Assembly (NCBI GenBank): GCA_052168315.1
Contig: JBQLZO010000028.1
Coordinates: 1 to 64,000 of the forward strand
DNA: 64,000 bases
Direction: 5' to 3'
Source: JBQLZO01 sp052168315
GTDB lineage: Bacteria; Planctomycetota; Phycisphaerae; Phycisphaerales; UBA1924
Part shown: positions 7,763 to 16,243 of the stretch, piece after piece
How positions within the stretch are numbered: the first letter of the stretch is position 1
Layout of the letters: each line of letters opens with the position of its first letter
The notes under the pieces: model-generated
Told to the model about the DNA's origin: nothing
Seen by the model: the letters and a program-made list of their open reading frames with translations, nothing else
Database searches by the model: none
Translations under genes and position numbers: made by a program

Positions 7763-8983
7763 ATGAGCATGGATGAGCGGCGGACGATCGAGGTGAGCAC
7801 GCCGGGGGTGGGCTCGCGGTACGCGGTGGAGGTGGGCGGCGGGATCCTGGCGGGGCTGGGCGAGCGGGTCGCGGCGCTGACGAATGGGCGGCGGGCGATG
7901 CTGGTGTGCGATGAGGGTGTGCCGGAGCGGCTGGTGACGCGGGCGGAGGGTTCGCTGGCGCGGGCGGGGTTCGGTGTGGTGCGGATGTCGGTGCGTGCGC
8001 GGGAAGATGAGAAGAGCCTTGAGACGGGCTCGCGGTTGATCCATGGGCTTGCGGAGGCGCGGCTGGAGCGTTCGGATGTGCTGGTGTCGTTGGGCGGCGG
8101 GATCGTGGGCGATGTGGCGGGGTTCGCCAGCGCGTGCTATCGGCGTGGGATCGGGTTCGTGCAGTGTCCGACGACGCTGCTGTCGATGGTGGATGCTTCG
8201 GTGGGCGGGAAGACGGGCGTGAATCTGACGGTGTCGGGTGGGATGCGGAAGAACCTAGCCGGGGCGTTCCATCAGCCGCTGCTGGTGGTGGCGGATGTGG
8301 AGGCGCTGGATTCGTTGAGTGCGCGGGTGTTCCGTGCGGGGCTTGGTGAGTGCCTCAAGCACGGGATGATCGCGGGCGGGATCGACGATGGCCTTTTGGA
8401 ATGGACGGTGGGGCGGCTCGGGACGCTGCTGGGCGGGAAAGGCCGTGGGGTCGGAGATGGGGGGATGGGTGGTCGCGGGGCGATGCTGGTGGAGCTGGTG
8501 GCGCGGAATGTGGGGGTGAAGAAGCGGTTCGTGGAGGCGGATGAGCGGGAGACATCGGGCGATGCGCAGCGCTCGCGGATGCTTTTGAACCTCGGGCACA
8601 CTTATGCGCACGCGCTGGAGTCGGTGGGGGCGCGGGTGGGTGGGTTGGGTTGGGCGGGCGGGGCGGGGGGTGATGATCGGGTGCAGCACGGCGAGGCGGT
8701 GCTGCTTGGGCTGGTGGCGGCGACGCACGCGGCGGCGGCGATGGGGCTGGTGGATGGGGCGCGCGGGGAGGCGATCCGCGGGATGGTGGAGTCGGTGGGG
8801 CTGGGGACGCGTGTGGGTGGGCTGCCGGACGATGGGGCGTTGATTGCGTTGATGGGTGAGGACAAGAAGGCCAGCGGGGGTCATTTGCGTGTGGTCTTGC
8901 CGGATGGAGAGCGGACCGCGCGGGTGGTGGAATCGCCAGATCGTGCGGTGCTGTCGGCGGGGTGGGTGGCGATTCGGGGGTGA
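7763..8983 (+). CDS. aroB: 3-dehydroquinate synthase
   Basis: 406 residues. Converts DAHP to 3-dehydroquinate, the second step of the shikimate pathway, in the cytoplasm with NAD+ and a metal. Seen: the NAD-binding GGGIVGDVAGFAS, the PTTLLSMVDASVGGKTGVN block, and metal ligands in GLGECLKHG, NLGHTYAHALE and QHGEAVLLG. It is about 40 residues longer than usual because of two Gly-rich inserts, one after LGTLLGGKG and one before DDRVQHGEA. Start ATG 7763 (MSMDERR) is supported by the TATTCT seven bases before it; the frame upstream is not family-like. Confidence 0.95.
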   Translation: MSMDERRTIEVSTPGVGSRYAVEVGGGILAGLGERVAALTNGRRAMLVCDEGVPERLVTRAEGSLARAGFGVVRMSVRAREDEKSLETGSRLIHGLAEARLERSDVLVSLGGGIVGDVAGFASACYRRGIGFVQCPTTLLSMVDASVGGKTGVNLTVSGGMRKNLAGAFHQPLLVVADVEALDSLSARVFRAGLGECLKHGMIAGGIDDGLLEWTVGRLGTLLGGKGRGVGDGGMGGRGAMLVELVARNVGVKKRFVEADERETSGDAQRSRMLLNLGHTYAHALESVGARVGGLGWAGGAGGDDRVQHGEAVLLGLVAATHAAAAMGLVDGARGEAIRGMVESVGLGTRVGGLPDDGALIALMGEDKKASGGHLRVVLPDGERTARVVESPDRAVLSAGWVAIRG

Positions 8984-9202
8984 TCGGATGGGCGTGGGCT
9001 GGAGCGATGGGATTGGGCGGAGTGGTGGGGAGGGTGTGGGGGCGGATGGTGTGGCGGGGTTTTCGGACGGCGAATGATCTCAAAGAATTGACGAAATCAC
9101 GGAGAAGCGCGCATTGTCGGTGTGTGGATCCTGGGGGTGTTTCTCCCATGATCGGGGGTGCGGGGCGGCCTGGTACCCCATATGATGTAGGAGTGTTGAT
9201 CG

Positions 9203-10756
9203 GTGTCGGAGTCTGGAGCGAAACCGATCACGGTTCGTCCGGTTGGCGTGATTGCCCGGATTGGGGCATCTTCCCCCCAGCGGCGTGCTGACGGGGCCGA
9301 CGGGCGGTCCAGCGGAGTTTCCCCGGGGTGCCGCGTGAAGGACTTGGAGTCGCATGTTGTTTCGGGTGTGTGTCCCGGCGGAGATCGCGGGCGCGCTGAT
9401 GATTCGTGCGTGAGCGCTGGAGGGAGTGGTCTGCCGCGATCGAGCGGCGGGACACGGGCATTGTTGAAGCGGACTGACGAGGACGAGTTCGGGTCTGATG
9501 TGTCGACGGGCGTCGAGGCCGTGGTGGTCGGGCACCTGCCGACGCGTGCCGGGCCCTGGGTGGCGCAGTACGCGCGCGCGTTGAGCGAGCATCTCGGCGA
9601 GGCGGTTGGGCTTGTTCGGCTGGGGGCCGATCGTTTGTCGCTGGATGTGATCGGGATGGGGCTCGATGATGGATCGCTTGGGGATGCGGGGAGCTTCGCT
9701 GAGGCGGTGGCCTCGGTCGGCGATCGCGTCGCGGCGTGGCTGGTGTCGGCGTCTGATCTGGGTGAGCCGGAGTTGTGCCTCGATCCGCGAGTTTCGCGGG
9801 TGACGCTGCTGTGCACGAACGAGGATTCGGGTGTGCTGGCGACATACCGGACGATCCGCCAGTTGATGGCGTGGGATCGTCGCCCGCGTTCGATTGCGGT
9901 GTCGGGCCTGGGCGTAGACGCGGTGGGCGCGGAATCGTTGTGGACGCGGCTTCGTGAGGCGACGAGCACGCTGCTCGATGGTGATCTCGAGATGGCCGCG
10001 TTTGTTGAGCGGATGGGGCCGACGGGGGCAGCGCCGGTGTTCTGGACGGACACGCCGGACTCGGTGGATGCCGTGCTGGGGGCGATCGAGCGTTCGACGC
10101 GGGGCGATGATGGCGCCGGCGCGGGCGGTTCGCATCGCGAGCGTGCGAGCGCGGGCGTGGGTGGTGCCGAAGCGGAGGTGGAGGGTGATCGGGGTGTTGG
10201 ATTGAAGCTGGTGGGGCCCGGCGCGGAGGGTCGTGGGGCGATGGGTGGATCGGGCGTTGGATCGGGGAGCGGACCCGGTGCGGCGTTGGATGGGACGGTG
10301 GGCGCGGCGCGGGCGGCTGGCGAGCGAGCGAGCGGCGGGGCGCGGTCGGTGGCGGGCTCGGGCGGGTCCGGGGGTGCGGGCGAGTCCGTGGTGGGGTTGA
10401 TCGGCGGGCTGCGCTCGGCGGATGTGTCGTGCGCGGTGGATGCGGGTGTGGAGGTGGCGCTGGATGGGTCGGGGCGTGTGGCGCTGGTGCTGGTCGATGA
10501 TGCGGAGCGCGGGGCGTATCGGCTGTACGCGGCGGCTCGGTGGGCGCGGGCGCACGCGGAGCTGATCCGGCGGTCGTGCGGGGCGGTGTTGGGCGAACGT
10601 GTTGATGGTGGGGATGCGGTCTCGCTGCACCTGGTGGTGCGCGGGGGGCTTGGCATCGAGCGTGCGCTGGCGCTGGACTGGAATGTGTATGTGCTGATCG
10701 AGCGCGATGGCGGCGCGGGGGTGCGTGTGCGGGTGCTGGAGCCGGTTCGGGTGTGA
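9203..10756 (+). CDS. Unknown protein, possible degenerate MinD/FlhG-like fold
   Basis: 517 residues, not confidently recognised. Residues about 100-290 have an alternating strand/helix pattern; VEAVVVGHLPTRAGPWVAQYARALSEHLG followed later by VTLLCTNEDSGVLATYRTIRQL recalls MinD/FlhG ATPases, but no P-loop Lys motif is present. Residues about 310-390 are low-complexity Gly/Ala/Ser. A second compact domain (about 395-515) follows. GTG 9203 is chosen for AGGAG at 9189-9193. A good -10-like TATGAT at 9181-9186 overlaps this region. The next gene (10810) lies 53 bases downstream in the same direction, a possible operon. Confidence 0.6.
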   Translation: MSESGAKPITVRPVGVIARIGASSPQRRADGADGRSSGVSPGCRVKDLESHVVSGVCPGGDRGRADDSCVSAGGSGLPRSSGGTRALLKRTDEDEFGSDVSTGVEAVVVGHLPTRAGPWVAQYARALSEHLGEAVGLVRLGADRLSLDVIGMGLDDGSLGDAGSFAEAVASVGDRVAAWLVSASDLGEPELCLDPRVSRVTLLCTNEDSGVLATYRTIRQLMAWDRRPRSIAVSGLGVDAVGAESLWTRLREATSTLLDGDLEMAAFVERMGPTGAAPVFWTDTPDSVDAVLGAIERSTRGDDGAGAGGSHRERASAGVGGAEAEVEGDRGVGLKLVGPGAEGRGAMGGSGVGSGSGPGAALDGTVGAARAAGERASGGARSVAGSGGSGGAGESVVGLIGGLRSADVSCAVDAGVEVALDGSGRVALVLVDDAERGAYRLYAAARWARAHAELIRRSCGAVLGERVDGGDAVSLHLVVRGGLGIERALALDWNVYVLIERDGGAGVRVRVLEPVRV

Positions 10757-10809
10757 GGGCGCGAGCGCCTCTGCGGGGCGGGATGCGGCGGGCGGAGTGG
10801 AGCGAGCGG

Positions 10810-11112
10810 ATGGCGAAGGGCCAGGATCTGAGCCGGCACCAGCGGAAGATCGTTGATCGTTATTACGAGCACAAGGACACGATCGTGGCGCGGCGGTTGT
10901 CGGAGATCGCTTCGGACTTGTTCGTGGTGGAGGCGGGCGCGGCGGAGGACGGGGATGGCGCAGCATCGGGGCGTCAGAAGAGCGGGGCGCTGTGGAAGCG
11001 TGCGGAGACGGCGCTGAAGGGTTCGAAGCTCCCGGAGGAGCGGTGGCGCGCGATCATCGACGGGCGCGACACGAAGGGGCTGGCGGCGCTTGCGGTGCGG
11101 CTGATGGGATGA
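10810..11112 (+). CDS. Small conserved-looking protein, unknown function
   Basis: 100 residues, rich in helix-forming charged residues (SRHQRKIVDRYYEHKDTIV), with a short low-complexity loop and an amphipathic end (KLPEERWRAIIDGRDTKG). No signal peptide or membrane segment, and no family recognised. ATG 10810 has GGAG seven bases upstream and begins the ordered part; the in-frame extension upstream is Arg-rich noise. It follows the 517-residue unknown gene, so the two may act together. Confidence 0.6.
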   Translation: MAKGQDLSRHQRKIVDRYYEHKDTIVARRLSEIASDLFVVEAGAAEDGDGAASGRQKSGALWKRAETALKGSKLPEERWRAIIDGRDTKGLAALAVRLMG

Positions 11113-11175
11113 GCGGGTGGTGTGTGGGTGGCGCGCGGGGCTCCGGCAGGGCGGTGGTGGGGCGGTGTTCGATGG

Positions 11176-11472
11176 TCAGTCGGCGTGGAGCGTGTCGGGG
11201 CCCTTGCCGGCGGCTTTCTCGTAGTACCCATCGCCGGACTTGACATACTTGGTGAAGCCGAGTTCGCCGAGGCGCTTGTTGTTGTCGTAGGTGTTCTTGG
11301 AGCGGTTCTCCGACCACTTGCCGGCGATGTTGGGCGGGAGGATGACGCGGCGGACGGGGCGTCCGGTGTCGGGGTGCTTCGTCAGCGGCTCGTCGCGCAT
11401 GGACTGGATGACCTCGAAGTAGCGCTTCGATTCGTCGGTTTCGTCGATGATCTCGTAGACATAGGTCGGCAT
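11176..11472 (-). CDS. FmdB-like small protein lacking the zinc-ribbon cysteines
   Basis: 98 residues. It starts MPTYVYEI, the FmdB-family opening, and keeps the later PLTKHPDTGRPVRRVILPP segment and the GFTKYVKSGDGYYEK tail. The CxxC pairs that make FmdB a zinc ribbon are absent; there is no Cys in the protein. It probably cannot bind zinc in the usual way. FmdB was named as a putative regulator of formamidase genes; the role here is unknown. ATG 11472 has GGAG eight bases upstream. It stands alone. Confidence 0.72.
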   Translation of the reverse strand: MPTYVYEIIDETDESKRYFEVIQSMRDEPLTKHPDTGRPVRRVILPPNIAGKWSENRSKNTYDNNKRLGELGFTKYVKSGDGYYEKAAGKGPDTLHAD

Positions 11473-11697
11473 GCGGCGGCTCCGGTGTGGCTGGTCGCGG
11501 GCGGGGCGTCGGGATCGGGGGCCTGCGGCCCGTTCGTGAGGATCGGCGCCCTGCGTGGGCGGGTTGAAGGCGTTCGTGGGTTGGCCGGAGATTATTGGAG
11601 CGGTCCGCGGGCGGGGCGCGCGGGGGCGGCGTGGACCTGGAGCGGCGCGGAGGTGGGGGGCGGCGAGCGGAGGGAAGTTGGGGATGGGAGCGGGGGG

Positions 11698-12735
11698 TCA
11701 GAAGGACCAGACGAGGAGGAGGAAGTAGTCGAGGTCGTTCTTTTCCGAGCCCGAGCCGGGGTTGGAGTTGTAGCGGTCTTCGACGCCTACTTTGAGGGAC
11801 ATGTTGGTTTCGGGGTCGACGAGGATGGAGTATGCAGCGCTCGAGACGAGTCGGTATTCGCCGGTGTCGTCGAGGTCGGGGAAGAGGGTGACATCGCTCT
11901 CGAAGGATTGGCGTTCGGTGAACTTGTGGTCGAACTCGAGGCCGATGAGCGCTTCGGGGGTGACATCGTCGTTCTCTCCGCCGACGAATTGATTGACGCC
12001 GAGGCCGACTCGTCCGAGGAGGAAGGTCTTGTCATTGTCGATGAACGCGTAACCGGGGCCAGCGAAGGCCGACCATCTCCAATCCCAGTCCTGGAAGGCG
12101 TCGTACTCGAACTCACCCTCGGCGAAGAAGCGCCAGCGTGAGTCCTGGAACTTCCAGTCGTTTCGGAGCGTGGAGAGGAATCGGTCGGCCGTCTTGTCGC
12201 CGCCGGCGGATTCGTAGTTGTACGAGAGCGCGAGCGCCGTCTTCGTGCGGTCTGTCTCGCGGAGGGCATCGAATCCCGCGCGAAGGTTGAAAGATTCGGA
12301 GTTGCCTTCCGAGCCGTTGAGCCCGACGGCGGCTTCGAACTCCCAGCCGCGGAAGAGGCTGAGCGGTGAGTCGGGCGTGGCATCGAGCGATTCGGCGTCC
12401 GGGCCTTCGGCGGGCGCATCGGCGGGGGCTTCGGGCGCTGGTTCTGCGGATTCGGCGGGGAGGGGCGGATGGGTTGCTTCGCCTGGCACGCCGTCGGCGG
12501 GGGTGGTGAGGATCGAGACGATGTTCTGGCGGTTGATGGTGAGCTGGCCTAGGACGGGATCGTTGAGTGTGATCGAGTCGTTGGATTGCTCGATGATCGT
12601 GGCGTGCAGGGTTGTGCCGTTGGTGAGCGTGACGATGGCTCTTGAGGCGTGGGCGTGGGGCGCGGCGATGCTGAGTGCGATGGTGATGGCGCCGGCGGCG
12701 GCGATGGGCGCGAGGCGGGTGGTGTGTTTGATCAT
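11698..12735 (-). CDS. DUF481 outer-membrane protein
   Basis: 345 residues. A signal peptide (1-30, ending HAHA) is followed by a small beta domain at about 32-70 (TLTNGTTLHATIIEQSNDSITL) that resembles sequences ahead of many DUF481 barrels. A Pro/Ala/Glu-rich linker spans about 80-125. The rest is a DUF481 barrel with alternating aromatic strands and a final Phe (LLVWSF), as expected for an outer-membrane beta-barrel. The family includes YdiY, called salt-induced outer membrane protein; function otherwise unknown. ATG 12735 is set by the signal peptide, with AGGAG upstream. Confidence 0.82.
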   Translation of the reverse strand: MIKHTTRLAPIAAAGAITIALSIAAPHAHASRAIVTLTNGTTLHATIIEQSNDSITLNDPVLGQLTINRQNIVSILTTPADGVPGEATHPPLPAESAEPAPEAPADAPAEGPDAESLDATPDSPLSLFRGWEFEAAVGLNGSEGNSESFNLRAGFDALRETDRTKTALALSYNYESAGGDKTADRFLSTLRNDWKFQDSRWRFFAEGEFEYDAFQDWDWRWSAFAGPGYAFIDNDKTFLLGRVGLGVNQFVGGENDDVTPEALIGLEFDHKFTERQSFESDVTLFPDLDDTGEYRLVSSAAYSILVDPETNMSLKVGVEDRYNSNPGSGSEKNDLDYFLLLVWSF

Positions 12736-12887
12736 CGCGCGTGTGCTCCTGCGGGGTGGGCTGGTGTGAATGGATGAAGGGGTGGGCCGCCGCGCTCGTG
12801 GCGCGGAAGTCGTCATGCGACAGGGTAGCGAATTGGTGCAGCGCGTCGGGGGAGCCGGACGGCCGGGGAGCGACGCGAATTGGTGCG

Positions 12888-13658
12888 TCAGTGCGCGATT
12901 CGGAGCGCGGGGTCGCCCGGGAACTGGGCGGCCCAGCGCTCGATCCCGGACTCGATGGGCGTGACCCGGTGGAAACCCTCACGGGCGAGCAGGGCGGCGG
13001 CGATGACGGAGCGGACTCCGGACTGGCAGAGCGTGGCGATGGGGCGATCGCGGGGAAGGAAGTTGAAGGCCGCGGGGAGTTCGGCCAGGGGGGTGTGGAC
13101 GCTGGGGTCGATGTTCAGGCGGACGCGTTCGGCGTTGTCTCTGACATCGAGGATGAGGGGCGCGATGGCTTTGGTTCGCCGGAGTTCATCGCTTATTGAG
13201 CGGATCTTGCGGGTTTGGAGGTCGTCGGCGGGCCTGTTCTGGCAAAGCCATGCGTCCATCGGCGATCCCGGGGAGGGGTCGGGATCGAGCCATGCGGCGA
13301 AGCGGACGGCGGGTGCTCGCTGGGCGAGTTCGGCGGCGATGGCGCAGTCCGCGGGCTCGGCGGCGAGGAGGACGAGGGGGCGGTCGCTCGGGAGCAAGGC
13401 AGCGGCCCACTCACCCCAGCGGCGGCAGAGGGGGAGGGCGATGCTGTGCGGGATGTGTGCATCGACGAACTGCTGAGGTGGGCGTATGTCGACCACGATG
13501 GCGCTGCGGTGGTCGATCCATTCCGCCAGCATCCCACAGGAAATAGGTTCGATCGGGGTGTTTGCGGGGAACTGGACGCGTCCCCGCTGGACGCTGAGCC
13601 CACCCGCCCGCGTGCGCGATGCGGCGCGGTCGGTCGTCACTGGTGGTGAGCATATCAC
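12888..13658 (-). CDS. Tandem rhodanese-domain protein
   Basis: 256 residues with two rhodanese-like domains. The first (about 40-130: VVDIRPPQQFVDAHIPHSIALP) has no Cys at the active position (LLAAEPADC is shifted). The second (about 165-250: LILDVRDNAERVRLNIDPSVHTPL) ends in TLCQSGVRS with Cys at the sulfur-accepting position. So one domain is probably structural and one catalytic, as in thiosulfate sulfurtransferases, or as in the C-terminal half of MBL-rhodanese fusions without the MBL part. The start is uncertain: GTG 13658 gives the full frame; ATG 13532 would begin within the first domain. Confidence 0.75.
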   Translation of the reverse strand: MICSPPVTTDRAASRTRAGGLSVQRGRVQFPANTPIEPISCGMLAEWIDHRSAIVVDIRPPQQFVDAHIPHSIALPLCRRWGEWAAALLPSDRPLVLLAAEPADCAIAAELAQRAPAVRFAAWLDPDPSPGSPMDAWLCQNRPADDLQTRKIRSISDELRRTKAIAPLILDVRDNAERVRLNIDPSVHTPLAELPAAFNFLPRDRPIATLCQSGVRSVIAAALLAREGFHRVTPIESGIERWAAQFPGDPALRIAH

Positions 13659-13759
13659 AGCGCGGGGGTGTGGGTTCGGGGGGGAGATGTATGCTGCGGA
13701 CTTGTTTGTGGTGATGGGGGTGCGGTCTGGCAGCGGGGGTGTGTGGAGCGTGTTTCGCG

Positions 13760-15586
13760 ATGTTCGAGTCGGTGGTCATCACGCTGGGGGGTGTGGGGCT
13801 GTTTCTTCTTGGGATGGGGGTGATGATCGAGGGGCTGAAGACGGCGGCGGGGTGGACGCTGCGTTCGGCGCTGGCGCGGGCGGCTTCGACGCGGTTGCGC
13901 GGGGCGGCGTGGGGCGCGGGGGTGACGCTGCTGGTGCAGTCTTCGAGCGCGACGACGGTGACGACGATCGGGCTCGTGGGATCCGGTCTGCTGACCTTCC
14001 ATCAGGCGATGGGTGTGGTGTTGGGGGCGAATGTTGGGACGACGGGGACGGCGTGGCTGATCGCGTTGTTCGGGGTGAAGTTCTCGCTGGACTCGGTGGC
14101 GTTGCCGTTGATCCTGGCGGGCGCCCTGGGGCGATTGTTCGGTCGTGGGCGTTGGTCCGGGGTGGGGTCCGGGATCGCGGGGCTCGGGCTGATCCTGTTG
14201 GGGCTGACAACGCTTCAGGAGGGGATGGGCGGTGTCGCGGAGATGATCGAGCCGGGCGATCTGCCGGGGGTCATCGGCGGGGAGGGGGTTGGGATGGTTG
14301 ATGGGATCGTGGGGCTGGTGGCGCTGGTGCTGGCGGGGGCGGTGATGACGACGGCGATGCAGTCTTCGAGCGCGGCGATCGCGATCACGCTTTCGGCGAT
14401 GCAGGCGGGTGCGATCGGGATCGAGCAGGGTCTTGCGCTGGTGATCGGGCAGAATGTGGGGACGACGACGAGCGCGGTGCTGGCGGCGATCGGGACGACG
14501 ACGGATGGCCGCCGGACGGCGGCGGCGCATGTGGTGTTCAACCTGGTGCTGGCGGCGGCGGCGATGCTGCTGTTTCCATTGATCGGGCGGGCGTGGGTGT
14601 GGGCGTCGGGGTACGCGGATGGGCCGATGCTGATCGCGGCATTCCACACGGCGTTCAAGCTCGTGGGCGTTGCGATGGTGCTGCCGATGCTGGGGTGGTT
14701 CGGGCGTTTGATCGAGTGGCTGGTGCGGGATGGCGGCGCGGGGTACACGCGGACGCTCGATCGCTCGGTGCTGGGGCTTCCGGAGGTGGCGGTGGAGGCA
14801 TCGCGGCGCGCGGTGGCGAGCGTTCTGAGCGGCGTGGCGGGGAGCGTTTCCGAGACGCTCGAGGATGCGGATGGCGACTCGTCCGGGCGTCGGCCGGTCG
14901 AGGCGCCGCGGCGGCGCGTGATGCGGAGCCGGGATCTCGAGGAGGCGGAGCAGGCGTTGGAGCAGACGCGCGTGTTTCTTTCCGGTGTCGCCGAGCCGCC
15001 GAGCGGCGATCGGGAGCGCGCGAGGATGTCGAGCGCTGTGCACGCGCTGGATCACACAGCGCGGCTGCTGGAGACGCTGAAGGAGGAGCCGGGGTTTCGG
15101 ATCATCGATGAGGGTGATGACGATGCGCGGGCGCGTTCGCTGTGCGTGGAGGCGATGGGGCTGGCGGCTGCGATCGGTGGGCGGGTGGCGCATCCGGATG
15201 ATGAGGATGCGGGGGATGGGGAGGTGGCTGGGGATGGGGCGGAGAGCGGGGTTCGAGGTTCGACCGAGCGGAGCGACCGGTTGACGGAGGTGGCGCGCGA
15301 GCTGGGCGAGGTGCGTCGTCGGCATCGGCGTGCGACGCTGCGCGGGGCGGGGAGCGGGGAGATCCGGGCCGTGGACGCGATGGTGCGCGTGGACACGGTG
15401 CGCCGGCTCGATCGGATCGCGTACCACGCGTGGCGAGCGGCGTCGCATCTTCTGGGGATCGCGGAGGAGGAGGGGCCGGGCGACCGCGGGCACGAGGACG
15501 ATGTGAGCGTCGGGAGTGGCGGAAGCGGTGGTGCGCGCGGTGATGGCGGCGGCGACGCGGGGTCAGCGGATGGGATCGAGCGATGA
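13760..15586 (+). CDS. Na/Pi cotransporter family protein with PhoU-like tail
   Basis: 608 residues. The membrane part (about 1-330) carries the duplicated QSSSAT motif (LVQSSSATTV and MQSSSAAIAI) and paired GANVGTT/GQNVGTT repeats diagnostic of NptA/YjbB-type sodium-phosphate cotransporters. The cytoplasmic C-terminus (about 360-600) is helical and resembles PhoU, as in many bacterial members. Likely moves phosphate across the inner membrane; direction not readable. ATG 13760 starts the first membrane helix; a TATGCT hexamer at 13690-13695 could give a leader of about 55 bases. The 3' end overlaps the convergent PAP2 gene by 24 bases. Confidence 0.88.
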   Translation: MFESVVITLGGVGLFLLGMGVMIEGLKTAAGWTLRSALARAASTRLRGAAWGAGVTLLVQSSSATTVTTIGLVGSGLLTFHQAMGVVLGANVGTTGTAWLIALFGVKFSLDSVALPLILAGALGRLFGRGRWSGVGSGIAGLGLILLGLTTLQEGMGGVAEMIEPGDLPGVIGGEGVGMVDGIVGLVALVLAGAVMTTAMQSSSAAIAITLSAMQAGAIGIEQGLALVIGQNVGTTTSAVLAAIGTTTDGRRTAAAHVVFNLVLAAAAMLLFPLIGRAWVWASGYADGPMLIAAFHTAFKLVGVAMVLPMLGWFGRLIEWLVRDGGAGYTRTLDRSVLGLPEVAVEASRRAVASVLSGVAGSVSETLEDADGDSSGRRPVEAPRRRVMRSRDLEEAEQALEQTRVFLSGVAEPPSGDRERARMSSAVHALDHTARLLETLKEEPGFRIIDEGDDDARARSLCVEAMGLAAAIGGRVAHPDDEDAGDGEVAGDGAESGVRGSTERSDRLTEVARELGEVRRRHRRATLRGAGSGEIRAVDAMVRVDTVRRLDRIAYHAWRAASHLLGIAEEEGPGDRGHEDDVSVGSGGSGGARGDGGGDAGSADGIER

Positions 15587-16243
15587 TGGGCGCGCGGGAT
15601 CGAAGCGTGTGATGGCGGCGACGGTTGCCCATGCGAGGATCGCGGCGAGGATGGTGTCGGAGAAGTAGTGGGCGTGTGAGAGGAGGCGGGTGTATGCGGT
15701 GCCGGTAGCGAGAGCGAGCCAGAGGATGGTGGCGCGCGGGTGGAGGTGGCAGAGGATGAGCATGCCGCCGAAGGCGACGGCGGCGTGTCCGGAGGGCATG
15801 CCGACGCCGCTGGTGGAGAAGGGGGTCTCGGTGAAGGGGATGAAGATGTGCCCGGGCCAGGTGTCGAGTGTGCGCAGTGCATCGTCTTCGGGCGGGCGGG
15901 CGCGTCGGATGATGAGCTTGGCGATCTCGGCGACGATGCCGGCGAGGACGGGGGCTGCGGCGGTGAAGAGGGCGCGTCGCCAGCGGTCCGCCTTCCAGTC
16001 GATCAGGAGGAAGGCGATGGCGATGGTGAACCATGTGGGGAGATAGCCGAGGGCGCGGAGCGCGCGGGCCCATTCGGTTCGTGCGTGGTCGTTGGTCTCG
16101 ACGGCGCTCATGATGATGGGGTCGAGCGGGTGGGCGATGGCGAGCGCGGCGAGGGCGGTGATGGCGATGAGCGTGGGGCGCGCGGCGAGCGGGGCGCGCG
16201 GGCGATGGGGTGCGGGTCGGTGGTCATCGCGTGGCGTGGTCAT
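15563..16243 (-). CDS. PAP2-family membrane phosphatase
   Basis: 226 residues, several membrane helices. The phosphatase signature is present in three parts: KLIIRRARP (about 109-117), PSGHAAVAFGG (150-160) and HYFSDTILA (about 192-200, with the catalytic His in SHAHYFSD). Such enzymes dephosphorylate lipid phosphates such as undecaprenyl diphosphate or phosphatidic acid on the outer face of the inner membrane. It is the last gene of a three-gene operon; its ATG overlaps the stop of the GT39 gene by four bases (ATGA), implying translational coupling. With a lipid-linked sugar transferase upstream it may recycle the carrier lipid or trim lipid phosphates. Confidence 0.87.
   Translation of the reverse strand: MTTPRDDHRPAPHRPRAPLAARPTLIAITALAALAIAHPLDPIIMSAVETNDHARTEWARALRALGYLPTWFTIAIAFLLIDWKADRWRRALFTAAAPVLAGIVAEIAKLIIRRARPPEDDALRTLDTWPGHIFIPFTETPFSTSGVGMPSGHAAVAFGGMLILCHLHPRATILWLALATGTAYTRLLSHAHYFSDTILAAILAWATVAAITRFDPARPSSLDPIR

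Noticed and set aside
5416..7800. 794-codon minus-strand open frame opposite ubiE and the CtlX-like gene
   Set aside because: Arg/His/Pro-rich shadow of two well-supported plus-strand genes.
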